From NCBI RefSeq assembly GCF_017301635.1, contig NZ_CP071091.1:8734501-8798500 (forward strand): 64,000 nt of DNA, in the 5' to 3' direction. This document shows positions 43,864-52,299 of the stretch, piece after piece (within the stretch, counting starts at the first letter, position 1; every line of letters starts with the position of its first letter). Under the pieces are notes generated by a model that saw nothing but the letters and a program-made list of their open reading frames with translations, was not told the DNA's origin and ran no database searches. The translations under genes and the position numbers were made by a program. Origin of the DNA: Myxococcus landrumus. Lineage in GTDB: Bacteria > Myxococcota > Myxococcia > Myxococcales > Myxococcaceae.

Positions 43864-44514
43864 ATGAAGTTCTTCATCGACAGCGCGGACGTGGAAGAAA
43901 TCCGGAAGGCCCACGCCATGGGCTGCGTGGACGGCGTCACGACCAACCCGTCGCTGCTCGCCAAGGTGGGCCGCGGGTTGGAGGAGACCATCCGCGAAAT
44001 CTGCTCCATCGTCGACGGCCCCATCAGCGCGGAAGCCGTGTCGCTGGACGCCGAGGGCCTCATCGCCGAGGGCCGCGTCCTGGCGAAGATTCACGACAAC
44101 GTCGTGGTGAAGATTCCCATGGGCGTCGAGGGCGTGAAGGCCGTCAAGGCGCTCACCGCCGAGGGCATCCGCACCAACGTCACCCTCATCTTCTCCGCCA
44201 ACCAGGCCCTGCTGTGCGCCAAGGCCGGCGCCACCTACGTGTCGCCCTTCGTCGGCCGGCTCGATGACATCTCCCAGGACGGCATGGAGCTCATCTCCAA
44301 CATCCTCGAGATTTATTCGAACTACGACTTCGACACCCAGGTGCTGGTCGCCAGCGTGCGCAACCCCGTGCACGTGCTCCAGTCCGCCCGCATGGGCGCC
44401 CACGTCGCCACGCTGCCCTACAGCGTCATCACCCAGCTGGCCAACCACCCCCTGACCGAGGCGGGCATCAAGAAGTTCCTCGCGGACTGGGAGAAGGTCC
44501 CCAAGGCCAAGTAG
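43864..44514 (+). CDS. Transaldolase / fructose-6-phosphate aldolase-like protein
   Basis: 216 residues from the ATG at 43864 ([20 protein letters not shown]), the size of the short TalC/FSA-type proteins rather than long transaldolases; AGGAGAG is at a good spacing. The Schiff-base lysine is Lys83 in [21 protein letters not shown] (23-34) and [14 protein letters not shown] are family motifs. It moves a dihydroxyacetone unit between sugar phosphates in the pentose phosphate pathway, or cleaves fructose 6-phosphate. Whether FSA or transaldolase is not decidable by eye. It is divergent from the kpsF-like gene. Confidence 0.93.
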   Translation: MKFFIDSADVEEIRKAHAMGCVDGVTTNPSLLAKVGRGLEETIREICSIVDGPISAEAVSLDAEGLIAEGRVLAKIHDNVVVKIPMGVEGVKAVKALTAEGIRTNVTLIFSANQALLCAKAGATYVSPFVGRLDDISQDGMELISNILEIYSNYDFDTQVLVASVRNPVHVLQSARMGAHVATLPYSVITQLANHPLTEAGIKKFLADWEKVPKAK

Positions 44515-44648
44515 TCCCCGGACGGGCAAGAGCAGCCCTCCAAGGCCCCCGGGATGTCCACTGGACCCCCCGGGGCGCCGCCCGACCCCCTGGGGCCCCA
44601 CTTTCCTCGGCGAGTTGGGCTGGAGATTTCGCGTGGCGGCATGTATTC

Positions 44649-44666
44649 GTTGACTCCCGAGTCAAC
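44649..44666. promoter_or_regulatory. Perfect 18-base palindrome upstream of the acyl-CoA dehydrogenase gene
   Basis: GTTGACTC (44649-44656) and GAGTCAAC (44659-44666) are perfect inverted arms around CC, ending 26 bases before the ATG. TTGACT (44650-44655) inside it can be read as a -35 hexamer, so a bound protein would block or guide the polymerase. Size and symmetry suit a TetR- or GntR-type regulator of fatty-acid degradation, but no such gene is in the window. Confidence 0.6.
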
Positions 44667-44692
44667 ACGTCGTCCGTATCGCGAGGAATCTC

Positions 44693-45829
44693 ATGGAATT
44701 CGAGCTCACCGAGGACCAGCGCGCGCTCCAGCAGGCGGCACGCAAATACTCCCGCGAGGTGGTGCGCCCCAAGGCCGCTCACTATGACGAGACGGCGACG
44801 TTCCCCCGGGACTTGCTGGCCACGGCGTTCGAGCTGGGCCTGCTCAACATGGCGATTCCCGCGGAGTACGGCGGCGTGGGCCTGTCGCACCTGGACCAGA
44901 CCATCGTCGCGGAGGAGCTGAGCTGGGGCTGTGCGGGCGTGGCGACGTCCATCATCGCCAACGACCTGGCCAACCTGCCCATCATCCTCGGGGGCACCGA
45001 GGAGCAGAAGAAGCGCCTGCTCGGGCACTTCGCGGAGCGGCTGAAGTTCTCCTCGTTCTGCCTGACGGAGCCGGAGGCGGGCAGCGACGTCGCCAACATG
45101 CAGACCACCGCGCGCCGCGAGGGTGACGAGTACGTCATCAACGGCTCCAAGTGCTTCATCACCAACGGCGGCCACGCGGAGCAGTACACGGTGTTCGCCA
45201 CGATGGACAAGGCGAAGAAGCACAAGGGCATCACCTGCTTCGTCGTCGAGGGCCGCCCCAAGGGGCTCTCCGTCAGCAAGCACGAGAACAAGATGGGCCA
45301 GCGCGCCAGCGACACCGTGTCGCTCACGTTCGAGGACGTGCGCGTGCCCGTCGCCAACCGCATCGGTGAAGAGGGCCAGGGCTTCTCCATCGCCATGGCC
45401 ACGCTGGACAACAGCCGTCCGCTCACCGCCATGTTCTCGGTGGGCATCGCCCGCGCCGCGCTCGAGCACTCCATGGAGTACGCCTCGCAGCGCAAGACCT
45501 TTGGCAAGCCCATCATCGAGCACCAGGCCGTCCAGTTCATGATTGCCGACATGGCCATGAACACGCACGCGGCCCGCATGCTCACCTACGAGAGCGCGTG
45601 GCTGTTGGACCAGGGAAAGCGCAACACCCTCCAGTCCAGCTATGCCAAGTGCTTCGCGGCGGACATGGCCATGAAGGTCGCCACCGACGCGGTGCAGGTG
45701 TACGGCGGCTACGGCTACATCAAGGAATACCCCGTGGAGAAGCTGATGCGCGACGCCAAGCTCATCCAGGTCTACGAGGGCACCAGTCAGGTCCAGCGGC
45801 TCGTCATCGCGCGGGAACTGTTCAAGTAG
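44693..45829 (+). CDS. Acyl-CoA dehydrogenase
   Basis: 378 residues, normal for the family. The start has MEFELTEDQRALQQAARKY. FAD-binding and substrate motifs are CLTEPEAGSDVANM (about 123-136), GQRASDTVSLTFEDVRVP (about 203-220), NSRPLTAM and the R-K-T-F-G (SQRKTFGKPI) segment; the catalytic base is Glu362 in YEGTSQVQR. It oxidises acyl-CoA to enoyl-CoA and hands electrons to ETF, encoded next on the same strand. Short- or medium-chain preference is likely; branched-chain acyl-CoA is possible too. An 18-base palindrome stands upstream and a strong hairpin follows. Confidence 0.95.
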   Translation: MEFELTEDQRALQQAARKYSREVVRPKAAHYDETATFPRDLLATAFELGLLNMAIPAEYGGVGLSHLDQTIVAEELSWGCAGVATSIIANDLANLPIILGGTEEQKKRLLGHFAERLKFSSFCLTEPEAGSDVANMQTTARREGDEYVINGSKCFITNGGHAEQYTVFATMDKAKKHKGITCFVVEGRPKGLSVSKHENKMGQRASDTVSLTFEDVRVPVANRIGEEGQGFSIAMATLDNSRPLTAMFSVGIARAALEHSMEYASQRKTFGKPIIEHQAVQFMIADMAMNTHAARMLTYESAWLLDQGKRNTLQSSYAKCFAADMAMKVATDAVQVYGGYGYIKEYPVEKLMRDAKLIQVYEGTSQVQRLVIARELFK

Positions 45830-45840
45830 AAAAGCAGAAC

Positions 45841-45878
45841 GGTGTCCGGCGGCCGTTTCCCATTGCCGCCGTGACACC
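45841..45878 (+). terminator. Long hairpin between acyl-CoA dehydrogenase and etfB
   Basis: GGTGTC-CGGCGGC (45841-45853) pairs with GCCGCCG-T-GACACC (45865-45878), a 13-base stem with one bulge and an 11-base loop, 12 bases after the stop. It may terminate or attenuate transcription into etfBA, or stabilise the upstream transcript. Confidence 0.6.
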
Positions 45879-45980
45879 CGGATGCCTATTAACCCAGGCC
45901 GTTCGCGCGCCGCGTCAAGGCGGCTTGCACGGACTGTTTTCGAGCCTCCTAAAACGCCTCCCGCAAGGAGAAGCCCAGCC

Positions 45981-46778
45981 GTGAAGATCCTCGTCACCGC
46001 CAAGCGCGTGGAAGACCCCGAGTCCAAAATCAAGGTGAAGCCCGACGGCTCGGGCATCGTCCAGGAGGGGCTCAAGTACAAGATCAACCCCTTCGACGAG
46101 ATTGGCGTCGAAGAGGGCCTCCGTCTCGTCGCCAAGCACACGGGCGAAGTGGTGGTGGTGTCCATCGGCGGCAAGGAAGTGCAGGAGCAGCTCCGGCACG
46201 CGCTGGCCATGGGCGCGCACCGCGCGGTGTGGGTGAACCACACGGGCCCGCTGGACCAGCTCGGCATCGCGGCGCTGATTCAGAAGGTCGCGGAGAAGGA
46301 GAAGCCGGACCTGGTCATCCTGGGCAAGCAGTCCATCGATGACGACCAGAACCAGGTGGGCCAGTACCTGGCCGAGTTCCTGGGCTGGGGCCAGGCCACG
46401 TTCGCCTCCAAGGTGGAGTCGCTGGAGAGCGCGGAGGAGAAGAACAAGGAGCCGGCCGTGAAGCTCACCGCGGACAAGAAGGCCGTCCAGGTGGTGCGCG
46501 AGGTCGACAACGGGCTGGCGACGCTGGAGTGCCAGCTGCCGGCCGTCGTCACCACGGACCTGCGCCTGAACCAGCCGCGCTACGCCAGCCTCCCGGGCAT
46601 CATGAAGGCGAAGAGCAAGCCCATCGAGGAGCTGACGCCGGAGAAGCTGGGCGTGAATGTCACGCCGCAGATCCAGGTCCTGAAGCTGGCGTCCCCGCCC
46701 GCGCGCAAGGCCGGCATCAAGGTGCCGGACGTGGCCACCCTGGTGGACAAGCTGCGCAACGAGGCGAAGGTCGTCTAA
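45981..46778 (+). CDS. etfB: Electron transfer flavoprotein beta subunit
   Basis: 265 residues from a GTG at 45981 (KILVTAKRVEDPESK); AAGGAG lies ten bases upstream. The AMP-binding EtfB fold shows INPFDEIGVEEGLRL (about 35-49), LRHALAMGAHRAVWV (about 74-88), LVILGKQSIDDDQNQVGQYLAE (about 114-135; in short form ILGKQSIDDD) and the C-terminal recognition region KAKSKPIEELTP. It pairs with EtfA to carry electrons from acyl-CoA dehydrogenases to the quinone pool through ETF-QO. It follows the acyl-CoA dehydrogenase and precedes etfA by 28 bases. Confidence 0.97.
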   Translation: MKILVTAKRVEDPESKIKVKPDGSGIVQEGLKYKINPFDEIGVEEGLRLVAKHTGEVVVVSIGGKEVQEQLRHALAMGAHRAVWVNHTGPLDQLGIAALIQKVAEKEKPDLVILGKQSIDDDQNQVGQYLAEFLGWGQATFASKVESLESAEEKNKEPAVKLTADKKAVQVVREVDNGLATLECQLPAVVTTDLRLNQPRYASLPGIMKAKSKPIEELTPEKLGVNVTPQIQVLKLASPPARKAGIKVPDVATLVDKLRNEAKVV

Positions 46779-46806
46779 CCCTCTCGGAAGATACGGAGAC
46801 ACTCTC

Positions 46807-47772
<966 letters not shown>

Positions 47773-47800
47773 TCGTGCTCCGCCCTCCACGGGCGTGACT

Positions 47801-47834
47801 GGGGCGACGCGGGGCTCACGCCTCGCGCCGCCCC
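47801..47834. terminator. Hairpin between etfA and the Coa1-like gene
   Basis: GGGGCG (47801-47806) pairs with CGCCCC (47829-47834), extended inward by CGCG/CGCG across an A-C mismatch. It lies between two convergent genes. Confidence 0.55.
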
Positions 47835-47847
47835 TTGTCGTTGCGGG

Positions 47848-48414
47848 CTACAGCTCGATGTCGCTGTCCTTGCCGGGCACGGGCTTCTGGGCATCGCGGC
47901 CGGGCGGTTCCTCTTCCGTTGGAGGCAGCGGCTCGCCGGAGTCGTCGCCGTCGGGGAGCACATCGCGCTCGGAAGGCGCGTCGTCGCGGAGGTCGATGCG
48001 GGTGCCGTCCTCCACCTCCACGGTGAGGACGTCGTAGTGCCAGTCGCCGTCGCCTTCCTTGCGCGCGTCGACCTGGAGCAGACCGTCCGCCTGGGGCCCG
48101 TCGAGCGGGATGGCGAGCTGCGCGTGGGTGACGCCGTTGATGGAGTTCACCGACGTCTGCTTGGGAAAGCCGCTGGCCTTGATGGGAGTGCCCATCGCCT
48201 TGCGCACCTGGGCATCGTTGGTGGCGATGGCGACCGCCTCCGTGTACGCGCCCATGTTCGCGGACAGCGACGAGACACCCAGGCCCACCACCAGGAAGCC
48301 CAGGCAGCCGCACGAGGCCAGCAGCCCCAGGCACCCCACCGGCACCACCCACTTCCAGTTGCGGCCCCACCAACCCTGCTGTGGCACCAGCGAGCCCTCG
48401 GGCGTCGCGCTCAT
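47848..48414 (-). CDS. Coa1-like (cytochrome oxidase complex assembly protein 1) membrane protein
   Basis: 188 residues. An N-terminal cytoplasmic part with aromatic WWGRNWKWVV leads into one membrane span (about 22-48, rich in G/L/C). The following periplasmic region (about 54-140) has the small alpha/beta shape of the Coa1/Tim21 domain: YTEAVAIATNDAQVRKAMGTPIKASG (in parts) and GDWHYDVLTVEVEDGTRID. The C-terminal 45 residues are acidic and proline-rich. In mitochondria Coa1 helps assemble cytochrome oxidase; bacterial members are of unknown role. The family call rests on pattern and length, not search. Convergent with etfA. Confidence 0.65.
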   Translation of the reverse strand: MSATPEGSLVPQQGWWGRNWKWVVPVGCLGLLASCGCLGFLVVGLGVSSLSANMGAYTEAVAIATNDAQVRKAMGTPIKASGFPKQTSVNSINGVTHAQLAIPLDGPQADGLLQVDARKEGDGDWHYDVLTVEVEDGTRIDLRDDAPSERDVLPDGDDSGEPLPPTEEEPPGRDAQKPVPGKDSDIEL

Positions 48415-48605
48415 GAACCCATTCCTCCTTGGGCCACCTCCGGGCCGGGTGGCGCACTCGTCTTATCGGGCCCAGCGCGTGGGCGATAGGGGCGGGTGCT
48501 CCGCTGCGTCCGCGTCGGTTGGTGTGGGAGAGGGGACGGGCTACATTCCGTCGCACGAGCGACAGGGAAGGCTCGTGTCGGGCCGGACTTCCCTGGAGGT
48601 GGCGC

Positions 48606-49592
48606 GTGCCGCCGCGGAAGACGGCCTCCTCCTCGGAGGTCCTGCAGGGTGTGCTGGAGGCGCTGCCCCTCGGGCAGAAGCTGTGGGTGCGCGGGGTGAC
48701 TCGGGACCTGGCGCCGCTCTTGCGGCAGGGCGACGCCGTCCGTGTGCTGCGCTGTGGACCGGGTGACATCTCCCCGGGCGATATCGCGCTCGTGCGCCAG
48801 GGGACTCGGCTCACCGCGCAGGTGGTGGTCTCCACCGGGCCCTGGATGACCACGACGCTGCTGGGCACGGGGGCACGTCCCGGTGGAGCGCTGCTGGGGC
48901 GCGTGGTGTCGCTGCGGCGAGGCCGGTGGTTGCTGCCGCTGCCCAGGCCCCTGAGCCCCGCGCTGTGGGTGGCGCAGCGCGGTCTGGCGACAGCGTGGGG
49001 CCAGCGCCGGACCCGGCTAGTCTATCGGGCCGTGAGGGACTTCTTCTTCTCAGGCTGGTCGAAGCCGTTGCGGCGCCACCTGGTGGGGCCGCTCGAGGTG
49101 AGGCTCTTGCGGCCCGTGGACCTGGAGGTGTTGCTCGTCTTCGCCGGAGAGCGGCTGTCCGTGTCTGCCACCTTCTTGCGGCGGCAGTTGGGAGACCGCT
49201 GGGGCCGTGACGCCCAGGAGCGCCGAGGCGCCGCCGTGGGTGCGCTGGACACGAAGGGGCGGATGCACGGCTTCGCCTGGATGGACTCGTACCGCGAAGA
49301 GGGCCTGCCCCTGGATGGCGTCTGGGTGCGCTCGCTCGTGGTGGCGCCGCAGGCTCGACGGATGGGCGTGGCCACGCAGTTGGTGAGCCGTCTGCTCGAA
49401 GAGGCGCACCGGCAGGGCGAGCCTCGCGTACAGGCGGATGTGGACGAAGACAACGATGCCTCCTTGCGAACGTTCGAGGGGCTGGGCTTCCAGCGCGCCT
49501 CGGCGGCGCTGACCGAACAGACGAACGAGGCCTGGGATGCCGCGGGCTCGACCAAGCGCTTGATTGTCTTCGAGCGGGACTCCGCACCCTGA
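48606..49592 (+). CDS. S24/S26-peptidase-like domain fused to GNAT acetyltransferase
   Basis: 328 residues from a GTG at 48606, with GGAGGT five bases upstream. Residues about 22-95 look like the beta-rich S24/S26 (LexA/signal peptidase) fold: WVRGVTRDLAPLLRQGDAVRV then GDISPGDIALVR. The catalytic Ser-Met pair is missing (VTRDLAP instead of G-x-S-M-x-P) and no Lys base is evident, so it is probably inactive as a peptidase. Residues about 165-320 are a GNAT domain: VRSLVVAPQARRMGVATQL and LRTFEGLGFQRAS. The head may bind a partner or ligand and position the acetyltransferase (inference). Divergent from the Coa1-like gene. Confidence 0.72.
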   Translation: MPPRKTASSSEVLQGVLEALPLGQKLWVRGVTRDLAPLLRQGDAVRVLRCGPGDISPGDIALVRQGTRLTAQVVVSTGPWMTTTLLGTGARPGGALLGRVVSLRRGRWLLPLPRPLSPALWVAQRGLATAWGQRRTRLVYRAVRDFFFSGWSKPLRRHLVGPLEVRLLRPVDLEVLLVFAGERLSVSATFLRRQLGDRWGRDAQERRGAAVGALDTKGRMHGFAWMDSYREEGLPLDGVWVRSLVVAPQARRMGVATQLVSRLLEEAHRQGEPRVQADVDEDNDASLRTFEGLGFQRASAALTEQTNEAWDAAGSTKRLIVFERDSAP

Positions 49593-49664
49593 CTTCACGG
49601 AGGTTGCGTGGGGCGTCGGGGTGCGTCAAAAGCATCCGTCACCCGCCGCTTCGTGAGGACCTCC

Positions 49665-50618
49665 ATGAGCATCTCCACTCCAGGCAGCATGGGCGGCGCG
49701 GTCTCCCGCATGGAGCGGCTCAAGGGCTTCCAGGCGGACGGCGCGCTGCTGTTCATCACCGCCATCTGGGGCGTCACCTTCGTCGTGGTGAAGGACGCGC
49801 TGGGCTTCGCGGACCCGTTCACCTTCGTCGCCCTGCGCTTTGCCGTGGGCGCGCTGGCGCTGAGCCTGGTGGCGGGCAAGCAGGTGTTCGCGCCGAAGAA
49901 CCTTCGCCATGGCGCGCTGCTGGGCGTCTTCCTGTTCCTGGGCTTCGCGCTCCAGACGTGGGGGCTGACGTTCACCACGCCTTCTCGCTCCGCGTTCATC
50001 ACCGGGATGTTCGTGGTGTTCGTCCCGCTGCTGTCGATGCTCCTGTTCCGGCGCATGCCCACGCGGACGGCGTGGCTGGGCGTGGTGCTGGCGGTGGCGG
50101 GGCTGTTCCTGCTCACGCGCCCCTCGGAGGGCGAGGACGGCGGGTGGCTGTCCCAGGGCGTGCTGCTGACGCTGGCCTGCGCGGTGGCGTACGCCGCGCA
50201 CATCACCCTCACGGAGCGCTATGCGTCGAAGGAGGGCGTGCTGGGGATGGTGGCGGTGCAGCTGTGGTGCGTGTCGCTGCTGTCGGTGGCGTGCCTGCCC
50301 TTCGTCGAGCGAAGGGTGGAGTGGCATCCGTCGCTGCTGATGGCGGTGCTGGTGTGTGGGCTGTTGCCGAGCGCGCTGGCCATCAGCATCCAGACGTGGG
50401 CGCAGGCCCGCACGTCGGCGGTGCGAGCGGCGGTCATCTGCGCGCTGGAGCCGGTGTTCGCGACGCTGTGCTCGGTGGCGCTTGGCCGCGAGGTGCTGGG
50501 CGCGCCGGAGATTCTGGGCGGCGGGCTCATCTTCGTGGGGGTGATGGTGGCGGAGCTGGGCGCGCCGGCCTGGGGCTGGTGGAAGTCAAGGCGACAGGGA
50601 GTGCAGGCGGCGGGATGA
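49665..50618 (+). CDS. EamA/DMT-family transporter
   Basis: 317 residues from the ATG at 49665; a GTG at 49608 would add 19 residues with little support. Ten membrane spans in two EamA repeats: ALLFITAIWGVTFVVVKDAL (about 27-46) and GFALQTWGLTFTTPSRSAFITG (in parts) in the first, AARTSAVRAAVICALEPVFA-like sequence near the end (ARTSAVRAAVICALEPVF). Such proteins transport amino acids or other metabolites; substrate unknown. Its stop overlaps the MBL gene by ATGA, so the two are cotranslated and perhaps functionally linked. It is the second EamA gene in the window; they are not close copies. Confidence 0.85.
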   Translation: MSISTPGSMGGAVSRMERLKGFQADGALLFITAIWGVTFVVVKDALGFADPFTFVALRFAVGALALSLVAGKQVFAPKNLRHGALLGVFLFLGFALQTWGLTFTTPSRSAFITGMFVVFVPLLSMLLFRRMPTRTAWLGVVLAVAGLFLLTRPSEGEDGGWLSQGVLLTLACAVAYAAHITLTERYASKEGVLGMVAVQLWCVSLLSVACLPFVERRVEWHPSLLMAVLVCGLLPSALAISIQTWAQARTSAVRAAVICALEPVFATLCSVALGREVLGAPEILGGGLIFVGVMVAELGAPAWGWWKSRRQGVQAAG

Positions 50619-51592
50619 GCGTGGAGCTGCGGCGAAACGGGTTGCACCTGACGGGCACCCTCCTGTCCCTGGATGCGAAGCGCAAGTCGCCGCTGTGCTT
50701 CGTGAGCCATGGGCACTCGGACCACATCGCCAGGCATGAGCGCACCATCGCGACGACGGCGACGCTGCGGTTCATGGAGCATCGGCTGGGGCCGGTGAGT
50801 GCGCCGCTCGCCGCGCCCTTCCGACGTCCGTTCGAGCTGGGCCCGTTGGTGCTGGAGCTGCTGCCCGCGGGACACATCCTGGGCAGCGCGCAGCTTCGGG
50901 TCATCCGCGCGGATGGACGGCGCATCGTCTACACGGGCGACTTGAACGTGGTGCCATCGCTCACGGCCGAGGCGACGGAGGTGGCGGAGTGCGACACGTT
51001 GGTCATCGAGTCGACCTTCGGCCATCCGCGCTACCGCTTCCCGCCGCGCGCCGAGGTGTTCGGACAGGTGGAGGCGTGGGTGCGTCGGCAGTGGGAGCGC
51101 GACGCGGTGCCGGTGTTGTTGGGCTATCCCTTGGGCAAGAGCCAGGAGGCGATGAAGTACCTGTCGGGCCGGGGCTTCTCGCTGGTGGCGCACTCCTCCA
51201 TCTACGAGGTGGTGAAGCTCTACGCGGACCTGGGGGTTCCCATCGAGAACGTGCGGCTGTTCACCGGAAAGGTGGAGCCGGGTGAGGTGTTGTTCTTCCC
51301 GCCGCATCAGGTGCGCAGCGGGGCCCTGTCGCATCTGTGGCCGCGAGGCACGGCGGTGCTGACGGGCTGGGCGTTGGACCCGGGGGCCGCGCGCCGGTAT
51401 GGCGCGGATGTGGCGTTCCCGGTGTCGGACCACGCGGACTTCCCTTCGTTGATGGCCTACGTGAAGGCGACGGGGGCGTCCGAGGTGGTGACGTGTCACG
51501 GATTCGCGGAGGAGCTCGCACAGGCGCTGCGGGACGCGGGCGTGGATGCGCGGCCGTTGGGCGGCAAGCCACAGCAGCTTGCATTGCTGTGA
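50615..51592 (+). CDS. MBL-fold exonuclease-like hydrolase (ligase-associated DNA exonuclease relative)
   Basis: 325 residues. The metal site is FVSHGHSDHIARH (about 29-41), GHILGSAQ (about 88-95), YTGDLN (about 109-114), and the late SDHADF (about 278-283) and VTCHGF. The segment VIESTFGHPRYRFPPRAEVF (about 128-147) and VLLGYPLGKSQEAM strongly recall the ligase-associated DNA exonuclease family, a CPSF/Artemis-type nuclease group, but no ligase or helicase gene is beside it. It overlaps an EamA gene by ATGA and is followed by the MOSC gene after 35 bases. Substrate: probably nucleic acid (inference). Confidence 0.8.
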   Translation: MSVELRRNGLHLTGTLLSLDAKRKSPLCFVSHGHSDHIARHERTIATTATLRFMEHRLGPVSAPLAAPFRRPFELGPLVLELLPAGHILGSAQLRVIRADGRRIVYTGDLNVVPSLTAEATEVAECDTLVIESTFGHPRYRFPPRAEVFGQVEAWVRRQWERDAVPVLLGYPLGKSQEAMKYLSGRGFSLVAHSSIYEVVKLYADLGVPIENVRLFTGKVEPGEVLFFPPHQVRSGALSHLWPRGTAVLTGWALDPGAARRYGADVAFPVSDHADFPSLMAYVKATGASEVVTCHGFAEELAQALRDAGVDARPLGGKPQQLALL

Positions 51593-51627
51593 GGCGGTGC
51601 GAGTCCGGAACGGAGTAGAACGAGGAC

Positions 51628-52212
51628 ATGGCTCGTTCTCCACGACTGGTCGGACGCGTGGTCCGCGTCCTGGTGTGCACCGAGAAGAAGACCTTTGTCA
51701 CGCGTGAGGTGGCCGAGGTGCCGCTGACCTTCGAGGGAATCGAAGGCGACCGTCACGCGGGGCACACGCGTCCAGCCGATGTGCGCACTCCCTGGTATCC
51801 GAAGGGCGCGCCCATCCGGAACACGCGTCAGCTCTCGCTGGTGTCGTCGGAGGAGTTGGCGCAGGTGGCGGACACGCTGGGGATTCCAGAGGTGCTCGCG
51901 TCATGGCTGGGCGCGAACATCGAGCTTGCCGGCATCCCCCGGCTGACGCAGCTGCCGCCGGGCTCGCGCGTGTTCTTCCCACAGGACGCGGTGCTGGCGG
52001 TGGAAGGGGAGAACGAGCCCTGCACCGGCCCGGGCAAGGTCATCGAGGTTCATCATCCCGGCCACGAGAAGCTGGCGAGCCGCTTCGTGAAGGCCGCGTG
52101 GGAGCGTCGGGGCCTGGTGGCCTGGGTGGACCGTCCCGGTGTCATCCGCGCGGGCGATGAAGTCCAGGTGATGCTGCCCAAGCCGGTGACGTACGTGCTG
52201 CCCGCGGAGTGA
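51628..52212 (+). CDS. MOSC domain protein
   Basis: 194 residues. The MOSC domain (about 15-160) has EGIEGDRHAGHTRPAD (about 35-50), ELAGIPRLTQLPPGSR, and the cysteine-bearing NEPCTGPGKVIEVHHPGHE (about 131-149), typical of sulfur-carrier and molybdenum-cofactor sulfurase relatives. Small stand-alone MOSC proteins often reduce N-hydroxylated compounds with molybdenum cofactor, or move sulfur. It follows the MBL gene and is convergent with the pentapeptide-repeat gene, with a double hairpin between. Confidence 0.9.
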   Translation: MARSPRLVGRVVRVLVCTEKKTFVTREVAEVPLTFEGIEGDRHAGHTRPADVRTPWYPKGAPIRNTRQLSLVSSEELAQVADTLGIPEVLASWLGANIELAGIPRLTQLPPGSRVFFPQDAVLAVEGENEPCTGPGKVIEVHHPGHEKLASRFVKAAWERRGLVAWVDRPGVIRAGDEVQVMLPKPVTYVLPAE

Positions 52213-52232
52213 GCCTGTCTCCAGAAACACCT

Positions 52233-52273
52233 CGGGGCCGCCCGAGTCCCTCGTGAGGACTCCAGCGGCCCCG
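52233..52273. terminator. Double-stem hairpin between MOSC and pentapeptide-repeat genes
   Basis: Outer stem CGGGGCCGC (52233-52241) with GCGGCCCCG (52265-52273), inner stem GAGTCC (52244-52249) with GGACTC (52257-52262), both perfect. It lies between two convergent stops and can serve both. Confidence 0.65.
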
Positions 52274-52299
52274 GGGGCCTCACGCACTTTCGTGCGCGC

